15,297 nt of DNA from assembly GCA_046536535.1 (NCBI GenBank), contig JAWDMO010000025.1, positions 1 to 15,297 of the forward strand, in the 5' to 3' direction. The stretch is from Conexivisphaera sp046536535 (GTDB lineage: Archaea; Thermoproteota; Nitrososphaeria; Conexivisphaerales; Conexivisphaeraceae). The notes beneath the pieces are model-generated. The model saw nothing but the letters and a program-made list of their open reading frames with translations. It did no database searches and was not told the origin of the DNA. Shown piece after piece: positions 1 to 7,360 of this stretch (within the stretch, counting starts at the first letter, position 1; each line of letters starts with the position of its first letter). A program made the position numbers and the translations under genes.

Positions 1-50
1 CCCCCGAATCCCCTAAAAAAGGATAAACGACATCAGCAGGGTGGACGGAC

Positions 51-563
51 GTGCCGGAGTTCAAGCTCAGATACCTGTCCAAGCGCGAGGCGCGCGAGGC
101 CGCCGGGGCCATATCAAAGAGGCTGGGCCGGAGCCTCACCCCGATGGCCGAGGTGGACTCGGAGGGCACTGCGATAATCGTGACAGAGGAGGGGGTTCTC
201 CTCGTCGGCGTGCCGGATGAAGGGCTTTACGTGCCGGCGCTGGCCGATGCCGCATCCATCGATCGGCTCAGGGGGTACGTCGTCGTGGACGAGGGCGCCG
301 TGAGGCACGTGGTGAACGGCGCGAGCGTGATGAGGCCGGGCATAGTGGAATACTCGGACTTCGATGCTGACGAGGTCGTGGTCGTTAGGGAGATCACGTA
401 CAGGAGGCCGATAGCGGTCGGAATAGCGCTCGTCCCATCGAAGGATCTCGCCGCGATGGCCAAGGGACCGGCCGTGAAAAACGTCCACCACCTGAGGGAC
501 AAGGCGTGGGAGCTCCTGCGGGATGAGGATGTCCAGAGGATGATATCGAAATTAATTAAGTAA
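51..563 (+). CDS. Pre-PUA/PUA domain RNA-binding protein (Tma20/MCT-1-like)
   Basis: This 170-residue protein has two domains. Residues 1 to about 75 resemble the pre-PUA domain of archaeal MCT-1/Tma20-like proteins. Residues about 76-155 form a PUA domain, recognisable from YVVVDEGAVRHVVNGASVM, then RPGIVEYS, a VVVVRE strand and a GIALVPS strand. PUA domains bind structured RNA, and eukaryotic relatives (MCTS1/Tma20) act with the 40S subunit in re-initiation and recycling, so a cytoplasmic ribosome- or tRNA-associated role is inferred. The start is GTG at 51, with a GGGTGG-like Shine-Dalgarno at 40-45 and an A/T-rich TATA-like stretch at 12-21. It is not arcTGT, because no catalytic domain is present. 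The family call is good; the exact role is not established. Confidence 0.8.
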   Translation: MPEFKLRYLSKREAREAAGAISKRLGRSLTPMAEVDSEGTAIIVTEEGVLLVGVPDEGLYVPALADAASIDRLRGYVVVDEGAVRHVVNGASVMRPGIVEYSDFDADEVVVVREITYRRPIAVGIALVPSKDLAAMAKGPAVKNVHHLRDKAWELLRDEDVQRMISKLIK

Positions 564-591
564 ATATTCAACTTAAGTTTATAAAAATTAA

Positions 592-599
592 TTTATAAA
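592..599 (+). promoter_or_regulatory. TATA box of the SepF-like gene
   Basis: TTTATAAA lies in a 60-bp AT-rich island between two GC-rich genes, centred about 31 bp before the ATG at 627. Archaeal transcription starts about 26-27 bp after the TATA centre, which predicts a leader of only about five bases. A second TATA-like TTTATAAAAA sits at 578-587, and a 10-bp palindrome (AACTTAAGTT) at 570-579. The island probably also serves as the end of the upstream transcript. Confidence 0.6.
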
Positions 600-626
600 G
601 GAACGCGTAACTATAGCCGTCAAAGG

Positions 627-926
627 ATGAGCGGAACCGGTGAGGTGCGCAGCGAAGGCCAGAAGGTGCTCTACTATGTCACCAGCTACTCGATAAGGGC
701 CGAGGAGGACGTGAGGAAGGTGAAGGAGGACGTGAGGAACAACTTCATAGTGATCCTGAGGATCACCCCGCTGCTCGAGAGGGGCCGCGATGTCACTATA
801 AAAGTTATAAATCAGATCTATGAATACGTCATTTCAATGGGCGGCGATATGGCCAGGTTGGGCGAGGACAGGATAGTCCTGACCCCCCCGGGCGTCAGGG
901 TATGGAGGGAAATGGGCGCGCAGTAG
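627..926 (+). CDS. sepF: SepF-like protein (archaeal DUF552/COG2450 family)
   Basis: The 99-residue protein contains the SepF core: strand FIVILRITPLLERG, helix VINQIYEYVISMGGD, then the hallmark GGDMARLGEDRIVLTPPGV. In FtsZ-containing archaea SepF dimers tether FtsZ to the membrane. The protein is short, and the N-terminus lacks an obvious amphipathic membrane-targeting helix followed by a linker; it begins with a polar stretch and a charged segment (residues 27-40). Only 14 bp separate it from the convergent aCPSF1 gene, and no partner gene is adjacent. The ATG at 627 is supported by the TATA box about 31 bp upstream and by the AAAGG directly before it. The fold call is fairly firm; a role in division depends on an ftsZ gene elsewhere in the genome. 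Confidence 0.75.
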   Translation: MSGTGEVRSEGQKVLYYVTSYSIRAEEDVRKVKEDVRNNFIVILRITPLLERGRDVTIKVINQIYEYVISMGGDMARLGEDRIVLTPPGVRVWREMGAQ

Positions 927-940
927 TCGCGGTCGCGGAG

Positions 941-2860
941 TCAGTAGAGCCTTATGGAATCCAGCAGCTGCGGTGCGTACGCGTTAACCTTCAGGTGCTG
1001 CTGGACGTTGAGCGCGAACTCCTCCGCCTTCCTGTGCTCGCCGTGGATGACGAGGACCTTCCTGACCTTCCTCTGGAGCCTGGATACGTACCTTGTCAGC
1101 TGGTTGAAGTCGCTGTGCCCGCTGAAGCCCTCCACGCGCTCCACGGCGGCGTTCACCCTGATCACGCGCATCCTGCCGGTGCCGGAGTCGAAGAGGTTGA
1201 CCTCCCTGGACGGACTGTCCAGCACGTGGCGGCCCGTGGTGCCGGGCACCTGGTACGATACGAAGAGCATCTTGTTGGCCGGATCCTCGGCTAATTCCGA
1301 GAAGTAGTAGATGGAGGGGCCGCCCTCGAGCATGCCCGAGGTGGCCATTATTATCGATGGGCCACGCTCCTGTACTATCTCGGCCCTCCGCCTCGAGCTG
1401 TCCACTATCGTGTACCAGTCCTCCAGGAACGGATTGGCCCCCGACTCCTTTATCTCGGACCTCAGGAACGGCGAGAGGTAGTCCGAGTACAGAAGGTGTA
1501 TTCCGGTCGCCTCCTTGAGCATCCCCTCCAAGTATACGGGCACCTCGGGTATCGCGTTGGATTTTATCAGCTCGTTTATGACAAGCATTATCTCCTGGGC
1601 CCTCCCCACGGCGGGCACCGGTATCAGCACCTTGCCGCCGCCCTCCAAGGTGCGCTTCAGCGATTCCGCGAAAACCCGCTCGGTCTCGACGCGGGCCGGC
1701 ATGACGTCGGCGCGCGAGCCGTAGGTGCTCTCCATGATCAGCGTCTCCGCCCTGACGAAGTTGAAGTAAGCCGCCTGGAAAAGGCGCGTGTTGTCGAACT
1801 TGAAGTCGCCCGTGTATACGATGTTGTGCGCGCCGTCGCCGACGTGAAGATGGACTATCGCCGATCCCAGTATGTGGCCCGCGTTGTACAGGGTGAGCTT
1901 CACGTCCGGCGTTATATCGGTTACGAGCCCGTACGGGAGCGTGATCGTGTGCGCTATCATTGCCCTGACGTCGTCCCCGCTGTACGGGGCGGGCCGGCCC
2001 TCCGCCTGCGCCACCTTGAGCGCATCCGTCAGCAGCAGCGTAGAGAGCGCCAGCGTTGGCTCCGTCATGTAGACGGGGCCCCTGTAGCCGTGCTTGAAGA
2101 GCACCGGCAGAAATCCCACGTGATCCAGGTGCGCGTGCGATATCACGACGGCGTCCACGTCGTCGAGCGACATGTCGAGCCAGTCAAGCCTCGGATATGA
2201 GTTGAGCGGCCCCCTCGCGCCCGGATGCACGCCGCAGTCCATGAGCACCCTGCTCTCCGGGGTCGCCGCCAGCAGGCACGATCTCCCGACCTCCCGCGCA
2301 GCGCCCAGCACCGTGAGCACGACCTCGGACCTCGGGTACACGTGATCCCTGAATATGCGCTCCCCGGTCCTGCGCAGGAACGACATGCGCTCCTCGGCGT
2401 CGGCCAGCGCGTAGTACATCTGCTCCACCGCCGGCGACTGTATGGGGGACGATTGCCTGATCCGCGGCCTCCAGCCGGTCCGCGCGAAGAATTCCTGCTC
2501 CGATAGCTCCGGTATCTGAAGTAGCTTGGCATCAGCGGCCTCCACGAGCACCTCGCCCAGCACGCTGTCGAAGAATATCCTGTTGATGCCGGCCTCCCGC
2601 GGCGCGATCGACATTATGTAGTCCCGGACCTCCTCCGGGGGCTTCCTGGCCGATTCGGACGCCTTGACTATTATCCTCTTGCGTAGCTCGACGACCAGCT
2701 GCCCTATCACGTTGCCGTTATCGACGAAGTACCTGGGGTTATCCGTGTAGATCGCTATCCTGGGGCCCTCGTACTCGATCCTGGAGACCTTGGCCTCGGG
2801 CTTCAGCTCCCCGAGTATCCTCGCAACGAGCATCTGGTTGCCCCTGTAAACCTGGTTCAT
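941..2860 (-). CDS. aCPSF1/FttA: KH-MBL-beta-CASP ribonuclease and transcription termination factor
   Basis: This is the archaeal homologue of CPSF73. Family members cut RNA after U-rich tracts and act as general termination factors. An N-terminal KH region covers roughly the first 130 residues. The metallo-beta-lactamase core carries ISHAHLDH (HxHxDH zinc ligands), AGHILGSA and YTGDFKF. The beta-CASP part carries ESTYGSRAD, ATSGMLEGGPS, FSGHSDF and IHGEHRKAEEF. All catalytic metal ligands are present. The GxxG loop of the second KH domain seems lost: the stretch before ARTGWRP reads LLQIPELS. ATG at 2860 fits the family N-terminus. An upstream in-frame TTG at 2884 would overlap the TGA of the proteasome gene as TTGA. 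It is co-directional with the proteasome beta gene and probably in the same operon. Confidence 0.93.
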   Translation of the reverse strand: MNQVYRGNQMLVARILGELKPEAKVSRIEYEGPRIAIYTDNPRYFVDNGNVIGQLVVELRKRIIVKASESARKPPEEVRDYIMSIAPREAGINRIFFDSVLGEVLVEAADAKLLQIPELSEQEFFARTGWRPRIRQSSPIQSPAVEQMYYALADAEERMSFLRRTGERIFRDHVYPRSEVVLTVLGAAREVGRSCLLAATPESRVLMDCGVHPGARGPLNSYPRLDWLDMSLDDVDAVVISHAHLDHVGFLPVLFKHGYRGPVYMTEPTLALSTLLLTDALKVAQAEGRPAPYSGDDVRAMIAHTITLPYGLVTDITPDVKLTLYNAGHILGSAIVHLHVGDGAHNIVYTGDFKFDNTRLFQAAYFNFVRAETLIMESTYGSRADVMPARVETERVFAESLKRTLEGGGKVLIPVPAVGRAQEIMLVINELIKSNAIPEVPVYLEGMLKEATGIHLLYSDYLSPFLRSEIKESGANPFLEDWYTIVDSSRRRAEIVQERGPSIIMATSGMLEGGPSIYYFSELAEDPANKMLFVSYQVPGTTGRHVLDSPSREVNLFDSGTGRMRVIRVNAAVERVEGFSGHSDFNQLTRYVSRLQRKVRKVLVIHGEHRKAEEFALNVQQHLKVNAYAPQLLDSIRLY

Positions 2861-2880
2861 ACCTTGAATCCCGATACCCC

Positions 2881-3534
2881 TCAACCCAGGGATGCCACGG
2901 CGCGCGCCTTGGCCTCCGGGTCCACCTCCCTGTATCCGCGCCGATCCACGATCACAGCATCTATGCCGTCGCCGGAAGCGGAATCCCTCTTCATCGCGTA
3001 GTGGACCGCCTTCACGGCGAGCGCGACTGCATCGCCTTCCTCGAGTCCATCGCGATATCCGGACTCCAGGATCCCGTACGCCACGGGGGAGCCGCTCCCG
3101 GTGGACACGTATCTCTCGCTGCTCACGGCGCCGAAGAAATCTATATTGTAGAGACCCGGCGCCTCATCAAACCCGCCTATAAGGACGTCGGCTATGAGCG
3201 GGAACAGCCTGTAGGAGAAGAAAAGGCCGGCCGCCATGGATGCGGCCGATTGGACGGGCATCGGGCGGCCCTGTTCAATCCTGTAATATTTGGCGCCATA
3301 TCTCAGGGCATCTATGACAGCCTGGGCATCCGCGACGACGCCGGATATCGTTATTCCAAGGTTATCGTCCACCTGGTATATCTTCCTGCCCTGGCGATGG
3401 GCTATGAAGTAACCCATGGTGACCCTCCTGTCGGTTGCCAGCACGACGCCTCCGTTGAATATGAGCCCCACCGTCGTGGTGCCGGTCGTCCGCGCGGCGA
3501 TGCCGTTCATGTTTCCCCCGGTACTATATAGCAA
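2881..3534 (-). CDS. psmB: 20S proteasome beta subunit, catalytically competent
   Basis: This is an N-terminal nucleophile hydrolase of the 20S core. Autocleavage at TTG/TTTVG would expose Thr1 (residue 19 from this start). All active-site residues are visible: Asp17 (ATDRR), Lys33 (HRQGRK), Ser129 (STGSGSP), and Asp166 and Ser169 (KRDSASGDG). The start is uncertain. TTG at 3534 has an excellent Shine-Dalgarno (GGAGGT, 7-nt spacer), and a TATA-like site near 3578-3586 would place the transcript start just before it. ATG at 3510 would give a 10-residue propeptide, closer to the usual archaeal length. aCPSF1 follows directly. The second, non-catalytic beta subunit lies at 7442. Confidence 0.93.
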   Translation of the reverse strand: MLYSTGGNMNGIAARTTGTTTVGLIFNGGVVLATDRRVTMGYFIAHRQGRKIYQVDDNLGITISGVVADAQAVIDALRYGAKYYRIEQGRPMPVQSAASMAAGLFFSYRLFPLIADVLIGGFDEAPGLYNIDFFGAVSSERYVSTGSGSPVAYGILESGYRDGLEEGDAVALAVKAVHYAMKRDSASGDGIDAVIVDRRGYREVDPEAKARAVASLG

Positions 3535-3576
3535 AACTGCTACCTCCCAGAAAGCGTGATGGGCTCCGGCAGGGCA

Positions 3577-3594
3577 CTAAATAAAGCTTATTTC
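3577..3594. promoter_or_regulatory. Divergent promoter region for psmB (-) and egsA (+)
   Basis: A compact A/T-rich stretch reads TAAATAAAGCTTATTT and is nearly palindromic. On the plus strand, TATA-like elements centred at about 3582-3591 lie 26-35 bp before TTG 3617. On the minus strand, CTTTATTTA lies about 28 bp before a predicted transcript start near 3555, upstream of GGAGGT and TTG 3534. Both genes thus appear to fire from overlapping elements. A second minus-strand TATA-like site (CTATATAG, about 3522-3529) is too close to the ATG at 3510 to serve it. Confidence 0.5.
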
Positions 3595-3616
3595 CATATC
3601 CGAAGTTCAGCTGACG

Positions 3617-4678
3617 TTGGTCGCCGAGGGCGGAAGGAGCAGACACCTCATGAGGCTCCCCGAGCGCGTGATAGTCGGCGAGGAGCTGATCGCGAGGATC
3701 GGGGAGGAGATCAGGGAGGCGCGCGACGCCAAGAGGGCGCTGATCGTCGCCGGCCCCAACGTCTGGCGCATGTTCGGAGAGACCGTGGGGAGGAGCCTCA
3801 GGGGAGCGGCGATGGGCTTCGATAAGCTCATCGTGAATTCGCCGACCAAGGAGGAGGCCGTGAGGGCGGCGCACGCCGCGAGGGAATTCGATCTGATAAT
3901 TGGAATGGGAGGTGGAAAATCCATTGATATAGCGAAGTATGCGGCGCACCTGGACGGGATATGGTTCGTCAGCATCCCGACGAGTGCGGCGCACGATGGA
4001 ATAGCGAGCCCCATGGCGTCCCTCAGGGGATCGGATACGCCCTACAGCGAGATGATGTCCCCGCCCCGGGTGGTCATAGCTGATATATCCGCAATTGCGT
4101 CGTCCCCGCCGAACCTCACCAGGAGTGGTTTCGGGGATCTCCTGGCCAAGGTGACTGCCACCAGGGATTGGAGGCTCGCAAGTGCGGAGAGGGGTGAGTA
4201 TTACGGCGAATACGCCGCACATCTAGCGCGCCTGAGCGCACAGGTGGCGATATCCAACAGGAAGCGCATAGGGCGCGTGGATAGCGAGGGCGTCAGGGTC
4301 TTAGTGGAGGCGCTCATAAGCGCGGGCGTGGCCGCGGGGATAGCCGGAAGCAGCAGGCCCTGCAGCGGATCCGAGCACTTGATAGGCCATGCGCTCGACG
4401 TGATAGCCCCGGGGAGGGGGCTTCATGGCGAGAAGGTCGGTATATCCACCGTCATAGCCGCCAAGCTGCATGGCCTGAACTGGGGCAGATTGCTGGACGC
4501 GCTGGAGGACGCCGGCGCTCCATCGTCATTTCGGCAGATCGGAATCCCGAGGGAAAGCGTGTGCAGGGCTGTGGAGATGGCGCCCTCGGTGAGACCCGAT
4601 AGATATACGATACTTCATAAAATGAGGCCGAGCTACGGAGAGGCCTGCTCGCTCGTTGACGAACTCGGAGTAGTCTGA
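3617..4678 (+). CDS. egsA: sn-Glycerol-1-phosphate dehydrogenase
   Basis: EgsA reduces dihydroxyacetone phosphate to sn-glycerol-1-phosphate, the backbone of archaeal ether lipids. This 353-residue protein has the full family pattern: LPERVIVGEEL near the N-terminus, the NAD(P)-binding GMGGGKSIDIAK (residues 96-107), PTSAAHDGIASPMAS (121-135), GFGDLLAK (171-178), GSSRPCSGSEHLIGH (244-258) and GLHGEKVG (268-275). Asp174, His254 and His270 are the likely zinc ligands by analogy to the family. Length is normal. TTG at 3617 sits 26-35 bp from TATA-like elements. ATG at 3650, preceded by GGAAGGAG, is an alternative that would trim 11 residues. The last 46 bp overlap the 3' end of the convergent FKBP gene. 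Confidence 0.93.
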   Translation: MVAEGGRSRHLMRLPERVIVGEELIARIGEEIREARDAKRALIVAGPNVWRMFGETVGRSLRGAAMGFDKLIVNSPTKEEAVRAAHAAREFDLIIGMGGGKSIDIAKYAAHLDGIWFVSIPTSAAHDGIASPMASLRGSDTPYSEMMSPPRVVIADISAIASSPPNLTRSGFGDLLAKVTATRDWRLASAERGEYYGEYAAHLARLSAQVAISNRKRIGRVDSEGVRVLVEALISAGVAAGIAGSSRPCSGSEHLIGHALDVIAPGRGLHGEKVGISTVIAAKLHGLNWGRLLDALEDAGAPSSFRQIGIPRESVCRAVEMAPSVRPDRYTILHKMRPSYGEACSLVDELGVV

Positions 4679-5508
4679 GATCCCGACTTCCGAGACCCCG
4701 ACTTCCGTTTTGAATTTCCCTTGGGCTGTGGCTTCTCCTCCGCTCCGGGCTGTGGCTTCTCCTCCGCTCCGGGCTGTGGCTTCTCCTCCGCTCCGGGCTG
4801 TGGCTTCTCCTCCGCTCCGGGCTGTGGCTTCTCCTCGGTACGCTCGTACACCTCCTGGAACACGAGCCTGTTCACCGACGGCACGTATCTGAACACGTAG
4901 CTGGCGGCTATCCTCCTCATGTAATATGCGCCCTCCTCGTACTTGCCGGTCGGGAGCGTCACTGACGCAGAGTCACCGTCAACTGTTGCCTGTACGTCCC
5001 CCTCGTGTATCCTGAGCGCGTATGACACCAGCGCCTTCACCTTCTCATCGATTTCCTTCAGAACCTTGAAGGCCTCCACGTCGTACACGAGCGTCCTTCC
5101 GGCGAGGCGGTGATTGAAGTCGACCGCCACGCGGCCGGACCCTATATAGCTCACGACGCCTATCTGGCCATCAACGTCCACCTGATCGCCCACGTGCATC
5201 CTGGATGCGTCCTCACCGAACTTCCTGAGCGGTATCAGTTTTATCTTGGACGGATCCCTCTGGCCATAGCCCTTTTCCGGGGGGACCTCGAGCGTCCGCT
5301 TGTCGCCCTCCGACATCTGCAACAGTGCCTCATCGAGACCGGGCACGACCCATTTATCGCCCACCGCGACCAGCATCGGTTCATATTTTATCTCCGGGTT
5401 GTGGATTCCGGCTTGCTTTGCGACGTCCTCGCTGGTCGTCTCCACTACCTTATCCTCGCCCTTAATCCTCAGGGTGTAATTGATGTATACCAGCGTACCC
5501 TTATCCAA
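4633..5508 (-). CDS. FKBP-type peptidyl-prolyl isomerase (long archaeal form) with repetitive tail
   Basis: This is a cis-trans prolyl isomerase and chaperone of the archaeal long FKBP class. Residues 1-90 form the first part of the FKBP domain (VYINYTLRI, VVPGLDEALLQMSEGDKR, PPEKGYGQRD). Residues about 91-140 are the insert-in-flap chaperone domain, ending in the hallmark DFNHRLAGRTLVYDVE. Residues about 150-222 are a C-terminal domain. Residues 225-262 are nearly five copies of EEKPQPGA, followed by a basic, serine-rich tail (KSGSRKSGS, then SSSTSEQASP). No signal peptide is seen, so it is probably cytoplasmic. The start is TTG at 5508, with a TATA box about 33 bp upstream and no good Shine-Dalgarno. 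The final codons lie antisense to the end of egsA. Confidence 0.9.
   Translation of the reverse strand: MDKGTLVYINYTLRIKGEDKVVETTSEDVAKQAGIHNPEIKYEPMLVAVGDKWVVPGLDEALLQMSEGDKRTLEVPPEKGYGQRDPSKIKLIPLRKFGEDASRMHVGDQVDVDGQIGVVSYIGSGRVAVDFNHRLAGRTLVYDVEAFKVLKEIDEKVKALVSYALRIHEGDVQATVDGDSASVTLPTGKYEEGAYYMRRIAASYVFRYVPSVNRLVFQEVYERTEEKPQPGAEEKPQPGAEEKPQPGAEEKPQPGAEEKPQPKGNSKRKSGSRKSGSQTTPSSSTSEQASP
4682..4707 (-). repeat. Two-copy 11-bp direct repeat in the FKBP tail
   Basis: CCCGACTTCCG occurs at 4682-4692 and again at 4697-4707, a 15-bp period. On the minus strand it encodes the duplicated KSGS of the FKBP tail. It lies just beyond the 24-bp array and in the same reading frame, so the whole tail looks built by short tandem duplications. 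Confidence 0.7.
4723..4836 (-). repeat. 24-bp perfect tandem repeat, 4.75 copies, inside the FKBP gene
   Basis: Units start at 4723, 4747, 4771, 4795 and 4819 (the last is 18 bp long). Plus-strand units begin GGGCTGTGGCTTCTCC. Each encodes EEKPQPGA on the minus strand. The four full copies are identical, with no synonymous differences, implying recent expansion or homogenisation, so copy number may vary between strains or assemblies. Confidence 0.95.
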
Positions 5509-5536
5509 GGCGGTCGGCCATGAATGAGTCGATGAT

Positions 5537-5545
5537 TTTATAAAG
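5537..5545 (-). promoter_or_regulatory. TATA box of the FKBP gene, overlapping the aminotransferase stop codon
   Basis: Reading CTTTATAAA on the minus strand, it is centred about 33 bp before TTG 5508, predicting a leader of about 5 nt. It includes the TAA stop of the upstream aminotransferase (5538-5540), so the FKBP gene probably has its own promoter despite the short 29-bp gap. Confidence 0.6.
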
Positions 5546-6731
5546 ATTGTCCAGCCAGAAGCGATTTGAGTTCCTCGTGCGCCGCACCCAGCATAGCCGC
5601 GGCGTCGACCTTCACGCCGAGCTCGGAGAGCGCCCCGGCCACGCCCATGAGGGTCTGCGCGACGTATATCGGGCTGATGTCACCCATGTTGCCGATCCTG
5701 AATATCTTGCCCTTGAGGCTGCCGAATCCGCCGGCTACCACTATTCCGAATTCCCTGTCCAAAAGGTCCCTGAACGCGGGATCCTGTACGCCCGGCGGAT
5801 ACTCCACGGTTATCACGACATTGGATCTGACGCGCGGCTCCACGAACGGCTTCAGGCCCGCGGCCTCCAGCGCCTTGTAATACGCCATGGCGGCCACGCG
5901 ATGCCTCTCTATCCTCTTGTCAAGGCCGTCCTCGAGCACCATGTTCAGCGACTCGTCGAGCGCGTAGAATATCGGGATCGCCGGCGTGGCCGGTATCTCG
6001 AGCTTCTTGTTGAACTCGAAGTACTTGCTCAGGTCGAAGTACACGGTCGTGGACGGGGGATTGCGCGCTATGTAGTCCTTCAGCTCCCTGCTCACCGAGA
6101 GCAGCGTGATCCCCGGGGGAAGGCTCAGGCATTTCTGTGCGCCCGCTATCACTATATCGATCTTCCAGTCGTCCTGCGGAAGTTCGTCCCCTCCGAAGAC
6201 CGAGATCGCGTCGACGACGACGAACGCTCCAGCATCCTTAGCGATCCTGGATATCTCCTTCAGCCATCTGTAGGTGACCCCCGGCGAGGTGTCGTTGTAG
6301 ACGACGAAGAGCGCCTTCACGGTGCCGGCCGATTTAAACGCCTTCTCCACCTCCGATGGCTCGGGAGCGGTCCCGTACGGCGACCTCACCTCTATCACAT
6401 TGCCGCCCGCGCGCTTCACGTGCTCGACCATCCTCTCGCCGAATTCGCCGAACACCGGCACAACGACCTTATCCCCGGGCTTGACGACATTCAGCGCCGC
6501 GGCCTCGACGCCGCCGGTCCCGGATGCCGTTAAGACCACTATCTCGCCATCCCTGGTCCTGAAGACCTCCCTGGATTTCCTGATTATCCCGTCGTACAGC
6601 TGGTGGAACTCCGGGCCCCTGTGATTTATCATGGGCCTGGCCATCGCCAGGAGTATCCTCTCGGGGACGTTCGTGGGGCCCGGCAACATCACGAGTTTAT
6701 GCCTGGGATAGAACGCGCCATTATCCGGCAT
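5538..6731 (-). CDS. Class V aminotransferase (serine-pyruvate/alanine-glyoxylate type)
   Basis: This is a PLP-dependent aminotransferase of fold type I, class V, 397 residues long, which is normal. Key parts are MLPGPTNVPERIL near the start, the cofactor phosphate loop TASGTGGVEAAAL (residues 68-80), the aspartate contacting the pyridine nitrogen in VVVDAISVFGG (Asp174), and the Schiff-base lysine in AGAQKCLSLPPG (Lys200). Family members use serine, alanine or phosphoserine as amino donor. The Methanocaldococcus relative MJ0959 was assigned a broad-specificity aminotransferase role that includes phosphoserine. With serA at 9744-10679 in the same window, a serine-pathway role is plausible but unproven. 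The ATG at 6731 has a TATA-like CTTTTAAG about 32 bp upstream. Confidence 0.88.
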   Translation of the reverse strand: MPDNGAFYPRHKLVMLPGPTNVPERILLAMARPMINHRGPEFHQLYDGIIRKSREVFRTRDGEIVVLTASGTGGVEAAALNVVKPGDKVVVPVFGEFGERMVEHVKRAGGNVIEVRSPYGTAPEPSEVEKAFKSAGTVKALFVVYNDTSPGVTYRWLKEISRIAKDAGAFVVVDAISVFGGDELPQDDWKIDIVIAGAQKCLSLPPGITLLSVSRELKDYIARNPPSTTVYFDLSKYFEFNKKLEIPATPAIPIFYALDESLNMVLEDGLDKRIERHRVAAMAYYKALEAAGLKPFVEPRVRSNVVITVEYPPGVQDPAFRDLLDREFGIVVAGGFGSLKGKIFRIGNMGDISPIYVAQTLMGVAGALSELGVKVDAAAMLGAAHEELKSLLAGQSL

Positions 6732-6758
6732 TCCAGCGGCCTACTGGAAACGGATGTG

Positions 6759-6766
6759 CTTAAAAG
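6759..6766 (-). promoter_or_regulatory. TATA-like element of the aminotransferase gene
   Basis: The palindromic CTTTTAAG is centred about 32 bp before ATG 6731, predicting a leader of a few bases. It lies in the 71-bp gap after the nadM stop codon, so the aminotransferase is probably transcribed separately. Confidence 0.5.
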
Positions 6767-6802
6767 TGTTCCCGGCGCGGAAGCGGGATACCGAGCGATC
6801 CC

Positions 6803-7321
6803 TCACGATCCCTCCCTGCTCAGTATGCGCTTCACCCTGTCGACGGCGCCTATGCTCCTGAGGTAGTCCGCCACCGGGCCGGGCACCAGATCCTCCCAGT
6901 TCCCGCCGTTGGCCATCCTCTGCCTGACCTCGGTCGCCATATAGAGCGGGCGATTCAGCAGGGGTACCTCGATTGCATCATAGCCCTCCTCCCTGAAGAG
7001 CTCCAGGGTCAGCGGATCGTTCGAGAAGACGGCCTCGAACTCCGGGGCGGACGTCGTGACGAACTTCACCCACGTCGCGTGGTTCTCGACGTCGGGAACC
7101 GGCACCATCAGGACCCGGTCCAGGAGTCCCTCCGACCTCATCGTCATCCAGATCATCTCCATCCTCTCGCCGAGCGTGAATGGATTGCGCGGCTCGTAGT
7201 TCCTCTGCGCACTCCCTATCACTATTATCAGCCGATCGACCCTTCCGAGCGCATATCTCACCGCCTCCAGATGCCCCTTGTGGAATGGCTGGAACCTCCC
7301 GACGAAGATGCCCGTGCGCAC
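6803..7321 (-). CDS. nadM: Nicotinamide-nucleotide adenylyltransferase, archaeal NadM type
   Basis: NadM transfers AMP from ATP to nicotinamide mononucleotide, making NAD. The 172-residue protein begins MRTGIFVGRFQPFHKGH, with the nucleotidyltransferase HxGH motif at residues 14-17. It continues with IIVIGSAQ, the NPFTLGER motif that follows it in archaeal NadM, PVPDVENHATW, and a C-terminal ATEVRQRM that stands for the usual SGTxIR signature. Length is typical. The GTG at 7321 is supported by homology and by TTATTAAG centred about 27 bp upstream, which predicts a leaderless transcript. The frame stays open upstream, antisense to the proteasome gene at 7442, but that extension is not protein-like. 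Confidence 0.92.
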   Translation of the reverse strand: MRTGIFVGRFQPFHKGHLEAVRYALGRVDRLIIVIGSAQRNYEPRNPFTLGERMEMIWMTMRSEGLLDRVLMVPVPDVENHATWVKFVTTSAPEFEAVFSNDPLTLELFREEGYDAIEVPLLNRPLYMATEVRQRMANGGNWEDLVPGPVADYLRSIGAVDRVKRILSREGS

Positions 7322-7343
7322 GTGCCGCGCGTCAGCGCTGCCG

Positions 7344-7352
7344 CTTAATAAC
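7344..7352 (-). promoter_or_regulatory. TATA box of nadM
   Basis: The sequence TTATTAAG on the minus strand is centred about 27 bp before GTG 7321, so transcription would begin at or next to the start codon. No Shine-Dalgarno is visible. Confidence 0.55.
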
Positions 7353-7360
7353 GTTCGCCG

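Noticed and set aside
4723..4836. CRISPR-like array
   Set aside because: The 24-bp units are contiguous with no spacers and keep the FKBP reading frame, so they are coding tandem repeats.
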